Assembly (NCBI GenBank): GCA_902984215.1
Contig: CADWAF010003236.1
Span: 1-34,607 of the forward strand
Direction of reading: 5' to 3'
Origin: Willaertia magna
Lineage: Eukaryota; Heterolobosea; Eutetramitea; Acrasida; Naegleriidae
Length of the DNA: 34,607 bases
Below the pieces are notes generated by a model. The model was not told the origin of the DNA. It saw only the letters and a program-made list of their open reading frames with translations, and ran no database searches. Position 1 is the first letter of the stretch, and every line of letters starts with the position of its first letter. Shown here piece by piece: positions 1 through 9,405 of the stretch. Made by a program: the position numbers and the translations under genes.

Positions 1-1496
1 TTACAGAAGAACATTTGTCAACATTGGAAGAATTAAAAAAGGAAATAGATTATAGCTCTACTTTTGATTTTACCAAATTTACAAATATTATTGATTTAAG
101 AAAGAAAATTACTAATTTCTATGTTAATGCTGAATACCTTAAAAATGATAGTGCGGTGGGTGCCAAGATGACATATGATATAGTAAACAGTTTCATTTAT
201 GAAACATACAAGAAATACTTTCTAAAAGATCATCCTTTTTACAATAGACTGTCAGATTTAAACAAAATTGTTTATATTATTATTAACAGTTATGATATAC
301 CATTCAATGATATTCCAATAATTTGGTATAGCATTAGAAAATGTCTTAGTTCAGAATTTAATTTAAACAATTCTCAAATAGGCTTTTTACGTGGTTTCTT
401 CAATAGCTATGTTACAACGAGAGAAAATTACCCTTGCTTCTTTACATGTGAAATAAATTCAAAATTATCAATTAAATACAGACCACAAAGCAAAGCCGAA
501 CTTGAAAGAAAAAAAAGTATTAAGGAAAACACAGTAACTATTCGTAACTTTTTAAGTTACATCATTGATAATGGAAAAGCAAGGTTAAATGATAATTGTA
601 ATTTTGGAAAAGTACGAATTCAGGCATATAAATGTACAACGAAATTAAATAATTATTTAACATCTACATTAAATACATACACAAATAACTGTTTAGATAG
701 CACAGTACAATACCGCATGCAAATGGATCATTTACACTATAAAATATCTGGACTAAAGGGGAAAGATGGATTTTGTCATCAATTTTGTGATTCAGGATTG
801 AATAACTTATTGTCTAATTTTTCATATGACGATAGGTTATTCATGAAAATATTAAAATATAATGAAATCACATTCAAGAAATGCTCAGATGCAAATACAG
901 TCAACTATACAAAGTTATTGAATAACGTTCCTAGCAACATTTTGGAGGAATGGAAAACGGAAATTAAAAACATAGTTGAAAACTTTGCAAACAAAGTCAA
1001 GGGTCATTTAAAAAGAAGACTCACCGATGAAGAAATAGAATATATTGGTGATAATTACTGTGTTTCTGGTCCACTTCTTTACAAAAGAAAAAGAAAGACA
1101 CAAAAAGAAAAATATAAGCATAAATATTTTGACCATAGCCACAAAAACTCAGTCAAAATATTTAACTTTCTTACAAAATATTTAAATATTGATTACAATG
1201 TTAGCAATAATAATGAATTACAAGAGGCTTTTATACGTATAGGTGAAAATGACAACCAAAAGTTTTGTTTACTGAAATATTTATTTTTAAACCACATCCA
1301 CCATTACGGACGTGGATTAATAGATAGGCAATTCAATTTAATACTTGGTCATTACGAAACACTACAAAATGAATGTGAATGGTCCGAAGAAAAAATTTGG
1401 GAAGAAATTTACAACATAATGATAGGTAATCCCATCGTTAATTGGGATAACCATTTAATGGTTTACCGCAGTCAAAACAGATCCACTACAATTTAG
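1..1496 (+). CDS. Unrecognised protein, 5' end outside window, probable frame break near 3' end
   Basis: The frame is open from base 3, with no ATG before it, so the gene begins upstream of the window. About 497 residues are visible. I do not recognise the family. The protein is rich in Asn, Lys and Tyr, with a basic stretch near residues 355-370 (KRKRK) and a His-rich HIHHYGRG segment near residue 425. No signal peptide or membrane span is visible. Codon use is more mixed than in neighbouring genes, with Leu as CTT, CTA and TTG as well as TTA. The frame stops at TAG 1494-1496, but the +1 frame is open from 1459 to the TAG at 1630-1632 and reads like protein at higher GC than the flanks. The gene may therefore continue after a frameshift and be a pseudogene. 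An accessory or transferred element is possible. Coding status is fairly sure; identity is unknown. Confidence 0.55.
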   Translation, partial: TEEHLSTLEELKKEIDYSSTFDFTKFTNIIDLRKKITNFYVNAEYLKNDSAVGAKMTYDIVNSFIYETYKKYFLKDHPFYNRLSDLNKIVYIIINSYDIPFNDIPIIWYSIRKCLSSEFNLNNSQIGFLRGFFNSYVTTRENYPCFFTCEINSKLSIKYRPQSKAELERKKSIKENTVTIRNFLSYIIDNGKARLNDNCNFGKVRIQAYKCTTKLNNYLTSTLNTYTNNCLDSTVQYRMQMDHLHYKISGLKGKDGFCHQFCDSGLNNLLSNFSYDDRLFMKILKYNEITFKKCSDANTVNYTKLLNNVPSNILEEWKTEIKNIVENFANKVKGHLKRRLTDEEIEYIGDNYCVSGPLLYKRKRKTQKEKYKHKYFDHSHKNSVKIFNFLTKYLNIDYNVSNNNELQEAFIRIGENDNQKFCLLKYLFLNHIHHYGRGLIDRQFNLILGHYETLQNECEWSEEKIWEEIYNIMIGNPIVNWDNHLMVYRSQNRSTTI

Positions 1497-1632
1497 GGTC
1501 ACAAAATGGTCACATCTAAGCTTAGAGTCGGATTTGTCTAAGCCAAATTATTTGATGGACGGTTTAGCGATTAACAACTATTTTCCTCCAACCAGCTTAG
1601 AAAACCATTTCTTACCAAGTCCATCTAGCTAG
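1459..1632 (+). other. Open +1 frame continuing the gene above
   Basis: Fifty-seven codons without a stop in the +1 frame relative to the preceding gene, from 1459 to the TAG at 1630-1632. The translation includes KWSHLSLESDLSKPNY and YFPPTSLENHFLPSPSS. It has no start of its own in a good context and no GT-AG intron joins it to the upstream frame. The simplest reading is the displaced C-terminus of the upstream gene after a one-base indel between about 1459 and 1494. A sequencing error would give the same picture. Confidence 0.35.
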
Positions 1633-1759
1633 ACTGTAGTGTCACAATATTAATAAAAATGTAAATATTGAAGAAGGTGAATAAAATATAAGATCGAATC
1701 CAAAATATAATAATACAAATGATTCTAGATCTATACCATCAATGATATCATATTAAAAG

Positions 1760-1838
1760 CATAGAGCCGCCTTAAATTGTAAAAAATTATTTGATACAGG
1801 AATTGCACAACAAAACATAGAGCCACCTTAAATTGTAA
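1760..1838. repeat. Direct repeat flanking a 34-bp copy of VPS39
   Basis: Two 23-bp direct copies at 1760-1782 and 1816-1838 differ by one base (G or A at the tenth position). On the minus strand each copy is the end of an intron (TTTAAG) plus the first ~11 nt of ADP-ribosylglycohydrolase exon 5. Between them, 1782-1815 is identical over 34 bases and in the same orientation to 3322-3355 inside VPS39. The arrangement looks like a repair junction with templated filler DNA. Confidence 0.85.
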
Positions 1839-2496
1839 GTAACAGTAAAAAACTAAACCTACCGCAACCTCCTCCTCTTGGATCGTAAGGCAATAGAGTA
1901 AATTTCTCTAACTTTCCTTTTAATAAGCTTAAGGAAGACATGCATTTCAAACCAGGAGCTCTACCTCCCATATCACCCATTGATAGTTCATAAGCTTTTG
2001 CAATTTCAACCATTCTTTTATGAAAATTGGTTTCATTTCTTGCATTAATCAAACCTTCACCAGTTGCTAAAAACATAACAGTATCATCTGATACAGGCCA
2101 TGTATTCTTGTCACCAGTATTAATTTTATCAATTGAACCTATTTTCCTTTGTTATCAATAGATCCTTTAATAACTTACCATAAAGTGATTTCATTTGAGA
2201 ATGAATTTTTAAACCATCTTTCATTTAAATTCCCTTTAAATTATTTAATTTATTATAATGTAAATTGCAATAAAATTCATACCATTTTCCAGCTTTATAT
2301 CCAATTGCGTCTCCCGCTGCTCCTAACAATAAAGAAGCAACAAACCTGATTTTAATTTGAAAATTAGTGATCTAAAATGTTGGAAAATTTACCTTTCTTT
2401 TAAATTATTATTCAATAACATTTTTTTTTGAAAATAGATCGCAATAAATCCAGCTATTGTTAAAGATATTAACAATAAGTAATTAACAAAACTCAT
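1816..2496 (-). pseudogene. ADP-ribosylglycohydrolase (ARH/DraG family), truncated and frameshifted
   Basis: Homology is clear in the translated exons: an N-terminal hydrophobic anchor (MSFVNYLLLISLTIAGFIA), then LLLGAAGDAIGYKAGKW, DGLKIHSQMKSLYGSID, WPVSDDTVMFLATGEGL, GGRAPGLKCM and DPRGGGCG. These match the N-terminal half of ADP-ribosyl-arginine hydrolases, which remove ADP-ribose from proteins; SDDT is a metal-binding motif of the family. Exons inferred from GT-AG sites are 2393-2496, 2283-2345, 2179-2233, 1863-2138 and a remnant ending near 1816; introns are 47, 49, 40 and 36 nt. Exon 3 starts correctly (W-E-F-K) but meets TGA and is one base short of the frame needed for KDGLKIH, so it carries a deletion. 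The C-terminal catalytic half, with the second metal-binding motif, is absent. The anchor suggests a membrane-bound ancestor. Confidence 0.85.
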
Positions 2497-2741
2497 TAGG
2501 AAACCAAAATAAATAACTATTATTCTTTCTAATTATTATAATAATCCTCTATTTCAGTAGATAGGTTTCTAATCCCGAGGGTGACAACAAAACGATCTCC
2601 TAAAACTATTTATTTTTTAAAAAAAAATAATTGACTTGTCCTTCTATCTTCTTCGTTTTCACTCGGTTTTTCTGCCTTCCCATCTTCTTTTCATTAATAA
2701 TAGTGTTTTTATAATAATATATTGTTTATCTGATAATAAAA

Positions 2742-5567
2742 ATGGCAGGACATACAGCCTTTGAATATTATTCAATAATTGACAATTTAAATAAAATAGA
2801 ATCATTATGTGTTATGGGTAATACATTATTTGTAGCCACAATAGATGGTACATTATCATTATTTACAGTTATTTATGATAAAAAAGCAATGAAAGATAAT
2901 AAATTTCAATGTACTTTATTCAGTCAAAAAAAACAATTTAGTAAAAAACCAATTACTCAAATGTGTACAGTTCCAGAATTAGGAATATTAATTTGTTTAA
3001 CTGAAGGATTTATTAAATTATATACATTAGGTAATTTAAGAGAAATAGATATCGTAAAAAATAATAAAAGTAAACCATTAAATGGATGTACATTTTTTGC
3101 TTTAAAAAAACATCATGGAGAATTTACAATGGCTGTAGCATTAAAACGTAAAATAGCAATATTACAATATTTTAGTAAAGAATCAACATTTAAATATCAA
3201 CAAGAATTATTATTACCTGATGCAGCTAAATCTATTCATTGGAGTGGTGATAAATTAATTGTTGGTTTTAGAAAAGAATATTCTTTAATTGATACAGTGA
3301 ATACAAATAATTCAATTCCTCAAAAATTATTTGATACAGGAATTGCACAACAAAATACTTTAGGTTGTAATTTACCTGGAAGTGAAATTATTGTAGCAAT
3401 TAATAATATTGGTGTAACTATTAATTTTAATGGTAAACCTACACGTAGTTTTGGTATTGGTTGGACTGAAATACCTAATATGATTAGTTATTTAAAACCT
3501 TATTTAATTACACCTTTAGGTGTATATGTTGAGATTAGAATATTAAGTAATGTTATTAAAAAAGATACTTTTATTCAATCAGTACCTTTACAAAATATTT
3601 GTGCAATGAGTCAACAAAATTTTATTGATTTAGATGCAATTGAATCAACTAATAATTTCTTTTGTAATATGGATACAGGAATGGGTGTTGGATTTAAAGT
3701 AAAGAATGAATTAGATAGAGATGATACAATTGATCCAGAGAATAGATTATTTTTAGCATCTAAAGGTACAATATATATTTTAGTTATGAAACAATTTGAT
3801 TTACAAGCAGAAGAATTATTAATGAAACAAAACTTTGATTTAGCATTACATTTATGTGATATTGTTAAAGGTACAAAATATCAAGTAGAAGATTGGAGAG
3901 TTAGTTCAATTCATTCGCAATATGGTTTTCATCTATTTTCAAAAGGTGAGTTTGATAAAGCAATGGAACATTTTGATAAAACTGAAAATGATCCAAGAAT
4001 GATTATTTCTTTGTTTCCAGATTTATTACCAACTAAATCTTTATTTAAAAGTGCTTTACCTTATACAATTGAAGAGAAGACAAGTGTTGGTGTTTTATTA
4101 AAAGATATTGAATCTAGAAATAAAGCATTAGTTGCTTTAAATTCTTATTTATATAGAAAGAGATCTATTTTAATATCAACTTTAAATGAGAAACAATCAT
4201 TAGATGAATTAGAAGCTATTGATACTGCTTTATTAAAATCATTATTATATACAAATGATTCACATGTAGAAGAATTTTTAAGTTCACCAAATTATTGTAA
4301 TGTAATGGACAGTCAAAAGATTTTACATCTTCATCAAAAATTTAGAGAATTAGTAATGTTTTATAAAACAAAAGGTTTACATGATAAAGCATTAGAATTA
4401 TTAAAACAATTAGGTGATAAATCATCTAATTTTTCATCAAATACATCTGATACAAATATGGTTTATAGTGATTTAATGGGAGTAATGCCAACTATTAAAT
4501 ATTTACAAGAATTAGAAAATAATATTGTAACAAATAGTAATAATAATAATAATCAACAATTATTACAATTAATTTTAGAATTTAGTAAATGGGTATTACA
4601 AACAGAACCATTACGTGGATTAAAAATCTTTCAAGTTCCTAAATGTCCATATGGTTTTAATGAGATTTTAACACATTTAGATTTATTTGATCATTCATTA
4701 GCTATGAAGATTGCTTATTTAGAACATTTAATTAAAGTAGAGAAATCTACTGAATCTAATTTACATAATCAATTATTATTATTTTATTTAGAATATGTTA
4801 CAAAATATTCATCTATTCAATCTAATTATGAAATGGATAATAATAATCATTTATTATTTAATGTTAAAGATATAAAATATAGAATGAAAGATTTTTTAAT
4901 TTATTCTCAATATTATCATCCTGAGAAGATGCTTTCTAAATTCCCATTTGATTCTTTATATGAAGAAAGAGCTATTTTATTAAGTAAAATTAATAGACAT
5001 TCACAAGCATTAACTATTTATGTAACTAAAATTCAAAGTATTGAAATGGCAGAGAAGTATTGTGAAGATCATTATCAACCTGATGGTCCAGAAGAATCTA
5101 AAGAAATATTTTTAATTTTATTGAAAATGATTTTACAAAATATGAGTCAGTCATCTGATTTATATTTTGAAGATATAATTGGTATTTTAGAAAGACATTA
5201 TAATAGAATTGATTTAATTAAAGTCTTAAAATTATTACCTGATTATGTACCAATATCTGATTTAATGAAATACTTTGAAGCTATTTTAAGATTTCACACT
5301 GAAAATCGTAGACAAGTTCAAGTTATGAAAAACATTGCAAGATCTGAAAATTTACAAGTACAAGAACAAGCAATTAATGAAAGAAAGAGATTGGTTAAAA
5401 TTAAATCTGAAAAGATATGTCCTGTTTGTAAAAAGAGAATTGGTCTAAGTGCATTTGCATGTTATCCTAATGGTATTGTAACCCATATGGTTTGTTGTAA
5501 GAATGCAAATGTTTGTCCAACAACACTTAAGAATTTTAAAAAGGAATATATTTTTGAAAATAAATAA
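2742..5567 (+). CDS. VPS39: Vam6/Vps39-like HOPS subunit
   Basis: Intronless, 941 residues, with an A-rich start context. Family knowledge: Vps39/Vam6 is the Rab7/Ypt7-binding subunit of the HOPS tethering complex on late endosomes and lysosomes or vacuoles. Residues ~10-290 look like a citron-homology (CNH) beta-propeller. The middle carries the Vps39 core (FPDLLP near 425, TALLKSLLYTND, then the HQKFRELVMFYKTKGLHDKA block) and clathrin-repeat-like helices. LPFDSLYEERAILL-type and YVTKIQSIEMAEKYC segments follow human VPS39 closely. The C-terminus has the zinc-binding CPVCKKRIGLSAFACYPNG...HMVCC motif at about 893-919. An Asn run lies near 600-606. It is convergent with PIG-U, with only two bases between the stop codons. 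Vps11 was considered, but the DPRMIISLFPDLLP and KKRIG-SAFA-YPNG signatures are those of Vps39. Bases 3322-3355 were copied into the breakpoint at 1782-1815. Confidence 0.93.
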   Translation: MAGHTAFEYYSIIDNLNKIESLCVMGNTLFVATIDGTLSLFTVIYDKKAMKDNKFQCTLFSQKKQFSKKPITQMCTVPELGILICLTEGFIKLYTLGNLREIDIVKNNKSKPLNGCTFFALKKHHGEFTMAVALKRKIAILQYFSKESTFKYQQELLLPDAAKSIHWSGDKLIVGFRKEYSLIDTVNTNNSIPQKLFDTGIAQQNTLGCNLPGSEIIVAINNIGVTINFNGKPTRSFGIGWTEIPNMISYLKPYLITPLGVYVEIRILSNVIKKDTFIQSVPLQNICAMSQQNFIDLDAIESTNNFFCNMDTGMGVGFKVKNELDRDDTIDPENRLFLASKGTIYILVMKQFDLQAEELLMKQNFDLALHLCDIVKGTKYQVEDWRVSSIHSQYGFHLFSKGEFDKAMEHFDKTENDPRMIISLFPDLLPTKSLFKSALPYTIEEKTSVGVLLKDIESRNKALVALNSYLYRKRSILISTLNEKQSLDELEAIDTALLKSLLYTNDSHVEEFLSSPNYCNVMDSQKILHLHQKFRELVMFYKTKGLHDKALELLKQLGDKSSNFSSNTSDTNMVYSDLMGVMPTIKYLQELENNIVTNSNNNNNQQLLQLILEFSKWVLQTEPLRGLKIFQVPKCPYGFNEILTHLDLFDHSLAMKIAYLEHLIKVEKSTESNLHNQLLLFYLEYVTKYSSIQSNYEMDNNNHLLFNVKDIKYRMKDFLIYSQYYHPEKMLSKFPFDSLYEERAILLSKINRHSQALTIYVTKIQSIEMAEKYCEDHYQPDGPEESKEIFLILLKMILQNMSQSSDLYFEDIIGILERHYNRIDLIKVLKLLPDYVPISDLMKYFEAILRFHTENRRQVQVMKNIARSENLQVQEQAINERKRLVKIKSEKICPVCKKRIGLSAFACYPNGIVTHMVCCKNANVCPTTLKNFKKEYIFENK

Positions 5568-5569
5568 AA

Positions 5570-6980
5570 TTATTTTAATTTAGCTAAATTTGCAAATTTT
5601 AGTTTTGCAAAAACAAATTCAACAATAACCAATACATTTGCTACCAAAAACATTAAGGTCATAAAATAGAAAAAGTTAGCATTACCTGTACCTTTGTAAA
5701 TCCAAGTGTTAAAACAAATTGGACCAACAAACATGGAGCACATTAACAAAGATACAATTACAAAACCATATCTCATATACTGTGCCAAATCTTTATAAAT
5801 AACTAATAATGTCATGTAGAAGTAAAAATCACCTAAACAAGGATAAGCCTTAAATACTGAAATGATTGCTATTTGAATTAAACACCAAAATAATCCATCA
5901 TTCTTAAATCTAATAGTCATTGGTATAATATAAGCTAAAACATGTAAATGGAATATAATTAAAAAGAATAATCGAAAATCATCAAATACTTCAATAAAGA
6001 AATACCAAAAATTACCCCAATTAGGAGTTAAATCATTTAAAGATAAAGGATATAAATAACATTGTTGAATAAATTCAATAAATAATGAAAATCTCTTTTC
6101 TCCTAACCAATTACTTATTAAATTATTATTATTAATTATTTTATCATTTGTTATTTGATCTAATAAAACAATAGATGCATAAATAATTAAAATTAACCAA
6201 AATATAAAAAATATAATTGATTTAATAATTTTTAAATTAATATTTTTTGAATTAATTTGTTTTAATAATAAAATCATTCCAATAAATAAAGTAATTGGAT
6301 AAATTGTTAAATATGTTCCTAATGCTAAAAATAGAGTTGCCATTACAATATTTTCCTTCATTGTAAAAAATAAAATTCCAATAATTAAAAAATTATTAAA
6401 TATTACAGTTGACATACTAATACAACTACAAATCATAATTGGATTAAATAAATAAACAATCATTAAAATAAATGGTAAATTATTATTATTTAATTGTTTA
6501 ATTAATTTTAATTTTAATGTTAATTTACATAATAAATATAAAAAATATCCAATAAATAAATCAAATAAAATAAAAAATAATTTTGTAAACCAAATAGATA
6601 AATTCTCTAATGGCATAAATATTAATAATAATAATGGTGGTTGAATATAATTAACACTACTGTAAGGTGATAAGCCTATGGATATAAAATAAAGACCTTC
6701 TTTTACTTTTATTTATTTAAAAATTATTTTAAAAAATTATTTAATACTTACGTTTTTTAAAAGACGTGGTCGGAGTGTTGAAATGTATTTCATTGGAAAG
6801 AGTAGTATCAAATTCATAGTAAAAGAGAAGGAATCTGATAAGAAAAGAAAGAATCATAACAGAAAGAACAGAAGTAGTACCAATAGTGGTTGATGATTGT
6901 TGTTTATCGTCATTGTTATGATCTCCTCCTTTCTTCATTGCCAATGATGCAAAATCTTTGTTGGTTTCGGGGTGGCTCAT
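5570..6980 (-). CDS. PIGU: GPI transamidase subunit PIG-U/CDC91
   Basis: Two exons, 6752-6980 and 5570-6705, with a 46-nt GTAAGT...AAAAG intron (6706-6751). The joined product is 454 residues (human PIG-U, 435). Splicing restores SFKKLKEGLYFISIGLSPYSSV, matching the PIG-U N-terminal loop. Conserved segments follow: FNPIMICSCISMSTVIFNN, LALGTYLTIYPITLF, LTPNWGNFWYFFIEVF, IPMTIRFKNDGLFW, FKAYPCLGDFYFYM and a final TM region. It is a polytopic ER membrane protein of the complex that attaches GPI anchors to proteins. The first ~35 residues are polar and Lys-rich, then TM1 begins. The start is in AAAAAATGAG. A possible 5'UTR intron lies at 6986-7070 (GTAAGT...AAAG). The stop is two bases from that of VPS39. 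Confidence 0.93.
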
Positions 6981-6985
6981 TTTTT

Positions 6986-7070
6986 CTTTGTAAAATGTTA
7001 AAGAGGAGCTTGTATTTCTTTTACTCTAATTTCAATGTTTTTGCTTCATAATTTTAAAAGAAAAACTTAC
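6986..7070 (-). other. Possible 5'UTR intron of PIG-U
   Basis: Minus strand: strong donor GTAAGT after CTAG at 7070, and acceptor ACAAAG ending six bases before the PIG-U ATG. At 85 nt it is longer than the coding introns here. The splice-site consensus is the only support. Confidence 0.35.
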
Positions 7071-7145
7071 CTAGCATTCAAATTACAACGCTACAAACAA
7101 AAACACTGAAGTCCATTCTAAAACAATTAAAGCAATGTTTATTTA

Positions 7146-7478
7146 TTATTTTTGTACCAATTTTTCTACAAGACAAATCAATAGAGCTCTATCTTCTTCT
7201 CTGGCCTTTCTATCTTCTTCTCTGGCCTTTCTGTCTTCTTCTCTGGCTTTTCTGTCTTCCTCTCTGGCTTTTCTGTCTTCCTCTCTTGCTTCTCTAATCT
7301 CTTTTGCTAGATTATTAATTGAGGTATGGATTTGTCGTATTTCCCTTAACAATTTGCCGTTAGATGTTTCCTTTGCAGATACGGAGGTTAGATCAGAAAA
7401 AGCCTCATTATAGTCTTCTTCGCCACTTTTATGGACTAAACCAATTTCGTCTGATGAAAAGGAATCGTAACTACTCAT
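7146..7478 (-). CDS. Small repeat-bearing coiled-coil protein
   Basis: 110 residues with ATG in an AAAAAATG context and stop TAA. The N-terminal ~45 residues are acidic and Ser-rich. Residues ~50-98 are a highly charged predicted helix built from the heptad KAREEDR, repeated about five times, followed by a short hydrophobic end (LLICLVEKLVQK). The heptads arise from five 21-bp DNA repeats at 7191-7295. A seven-residue unit with alternating charge suggests a single long helix or an oligomerising coiled coil. No family is recognised and no partner can be named. The plus strand is also open here, but it encodes only Ser/Leu/Ala repeats from the same DNA and lacks a good start context, so I take the minus strand as real. 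Confidence 0.6.
   Translation of the reverse strand: MSSYDSFSSDEIGLVHKSGEEDYNEAFSDLTSVSAKETSNGKLLREIRQIHTSINNLAKEIREAREEDRKAREEDRKAREEDRKAREEDRKAREEDRALLICLVEKLVQK
7191..7295. repeat. Tandem array, five 21-bp units
   Basis: Units start at 7191, 7212, 7233, 7254 and 7275; on the plus strand each reads approximately rTCTTCyTCTCTGGCyTTTCT. The first four differ by one to three substitutions; the fifth is more diverged. The unit is a multiple of three, so copy-number change keeps the minus-strand coding frame open, adding or removing one KAREEDR heptad. Confidence 0.9.
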
Positions 7479-8544
7479 TTTTTTTGTTTGAAGTTGTTTT
7501 ATTAGTTTGCAGTAAGATATGTAATATTACATTGATACCGTAAAAATTTACAATTACATTTCTAATTGGTTACTTTTACTTTTCTTTCAACATCCACTGT
7601 AAACAATGTTTTGAACAGAGAAGAGAAGATTGACTATAAAGACCATTAAGGTGGTCCCACCTCAATATAATCGCCCACGTTTTGTATAAAAAGTTATGTA
7701 AAATAATTTTTTGTATTTTTTGGTAATTTAGTATTTAATAAATTTATGTTTGTTTATTTTTATATGGATTATAAATATTATTATATATATTAAATGGTGC
7801 ATCAAATTATATATTTACAAGTATTTGTAATATTTAAATTATTTATAAAACATTTAAAAAATATTATAAAAACACAAATACTATAATAACTATAACTTTA
7901 AACATTATTTTGTAAAATATTGTTAATAAAATTAAAATTATAATTTAAATTATTACATAAATTTATAAAATTTTTATTTTTATTATTATTTTTTTTTATG
8001 AAATCAAATAAATAAAATTATTTACTTTTTTTAATAATAAAAATACATATATATAATTTGTATTATTTTATAAAGTATTAATTTTAATATTTTTAAATAA
8101 TTATTATTATTTAAATCAATAAATACAGTATTATTATTTTTATTTTGATTATCTATAAAAATTATAAATAAAGCAGCCTCAAAATTATTATATTTTCTTT
8201 TATTGTCTCAATTTGTAATAAAATTTTTAATTTTATAATTATTTTCTTTATTATTAATACACTCATTAAATATATTATATTTTTATAAAACTGTTTTATT
8301 AAACTTAATTAAAAATTGAATAATAAAAATTAAAAATTGAATAATATAATTAATAAAATTTTTTCTAATAATTTTTACAATAATTAATTATAAATTTAAA
8401 CATATTTTAGAAAATAAATATAAATTTTATGTTATAATTAATAAAAAATATTTTTATTTTGTTTGATTTTTATAAAGTGTTGTAAAATTTATTTAATTCT
8501 TTGCTGAAAAAATTTAATCAACGCTTATTGTTTCTCTGTTAAAT
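7479..8544. other. Gene-free stretch; 7690-8480 extremely AT-rich
   Basis: No convincing gene, tRNA or long repeat. Bases 7479-7680 have ordinary intergenic composition. From about 7690 to 8480 there are few G or C and many short A and T runs, with a small imperfect duplication at ~8312-8345 (AAAAATTGAATAAT-like, twice). One short patch around 8101-8238 could be read as hydrophobic protein if TGA were Trp. The last ~60 bases are presumably the promoter/5'UTR of the TBC gene. Confidence 0.7.
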
Positions 8545-9405
8545 ATGAATCCACACAGTAGTCAATTTATAGAGTTAGTAGAAGCAGAGACATTAGTAGA
8601 TATTGAAAGACTAAGAGATTTAAGTAGACATGGTATACCCGAAGAATTAAGAGGTATAGTTTGGAAATATCTATTAAATGTGTATCTACCCGATAAAGCA
8701 GAACAAATGAAAAGAGAACATCAATACTTTCAAAATTTAAAACAATTACAATATTTAAAACAAATAACAATTGATAATGAAGAAGAAAATAATAATGATA
8801 TATCATCAATAATAAAGAAATGTAAAATACATTGTAATATTAAATTATATAATATTGAAGAATTATTATATTTATTTAAACCATTTGAATTTGTTTACAT
8901 TGAATCAAAAAATAATTCTTATAAACAAGATCCAGAAAAGAATTTACATGATGCATCTAGATGCTTTGAATCATTATTATTAAAGAAATACTTTCATGAA
9001 AGTTTATCCATTCAAGTAGCTAAATTAATTACTTTATTTAAATGTACACAACCAGATCTTTATTTATATTTTGAAAGCGAAGAATTAGAACCTAATGAAT
9101 GGGCATTACCTTGGGTTAAATATTTATTATCTAAACAATTACCAATGGATTGTGTTTTACGTTTATGGGATACTTATTTTGCAACAAATGATTTTGATTT
9201 ACATATTTATGTGTGTTTATCTGTTTTACAATATTATAGTGAAATGTTAATGGAATTAGAATATAGTGAAATTAAATATTTTTTAAATAATATTTATATT
9301 TTAAAACGTAATACAGAAAATGATGATTTAATTAAAATTATACCACATATATTAAAGCAAGCATATAATTTTAGAGCATATGTAAAATCTAGACAATTAA
9401 TTTAG
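8545..9405 (+). CDS. TBC-domain protein lacking recognisable catalytic fingers
   Basis: 286 residues, intronless. The start of a TBC (Rab-GAP) domain is clear: LSRHGIPEELRGIVWKYLL at residues 27-45. The C-terminal lobe is also typical: LYLYFESEELEPNEWALPWV, KQLPMDCVLRLWDTYFA and FDLHIYVCLSVLQ. Family knowledge: active TBC GAPs use an Arg in IxxDxxR and a Gln in YxQG. I see neither; the corresponding region (residues ~75-150) is Asn-rich and unlike the family. The protein may be a non-catalytic TBC protein (TBC1D7 is a known example) or may act on a GTPase differently. The last 17 bases of its coding sequence overlap antisense with the last 17 of the MFS gene. Confidence 0.8.
   Translation: MNPHSSQFIELVEAETLVDIERLRDLSRHGIPEELRGIVWKYLLNVYLPDKAEQMKREHQYFQNLKQLQYLKQITIDNEEENNNDISSIIKKCKIHCNIKLYNIEELLYLFKPFEFVYIESKNNSYKQDPEKNLHDASRCFESLLLKKYFHESLSIQVAKLITLFKCTQPDLYLYFESEELEPNEWALPWVKYLLSKQLPMDCVLRLWDTYFATNDFDLHIYVCLSVLQYYSEMLMELEYSEIKYFLNNIYILKRNTENDDLIKIIPHILKQAYNFRAYVKSRQLI

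Noticed and set aside
1685..1705. tRNA T-arm-like GATCGAATCC
   Set aside because: No acceptor, D or anticodon arm around it on either strand.
1828..2076. Stand-alone 82-residue minus-strand gene
   Set aside because: It is exon 4 of the ADP-ribosylglycohydrolase remnant; the frame extends upstream through SDDTV to an intron acceptor, and its last residues are intron read-through.
2742..5567. Vps11 as identity of the HOPS gene
   Set aside because: Conserved blocks (SFPDLLP-like, LLKSLLYTN, CPVCKKRIGLSAFACYPNG) are those of Vps39/Vam6, and Vps11 has a different RING spacing.
7135..7413. Plus-strand Ser/Leu repeat protein
   Set aside because: Antisense shadow of the KAREEDR repeats; poor start context and only repeat-derived sequence.
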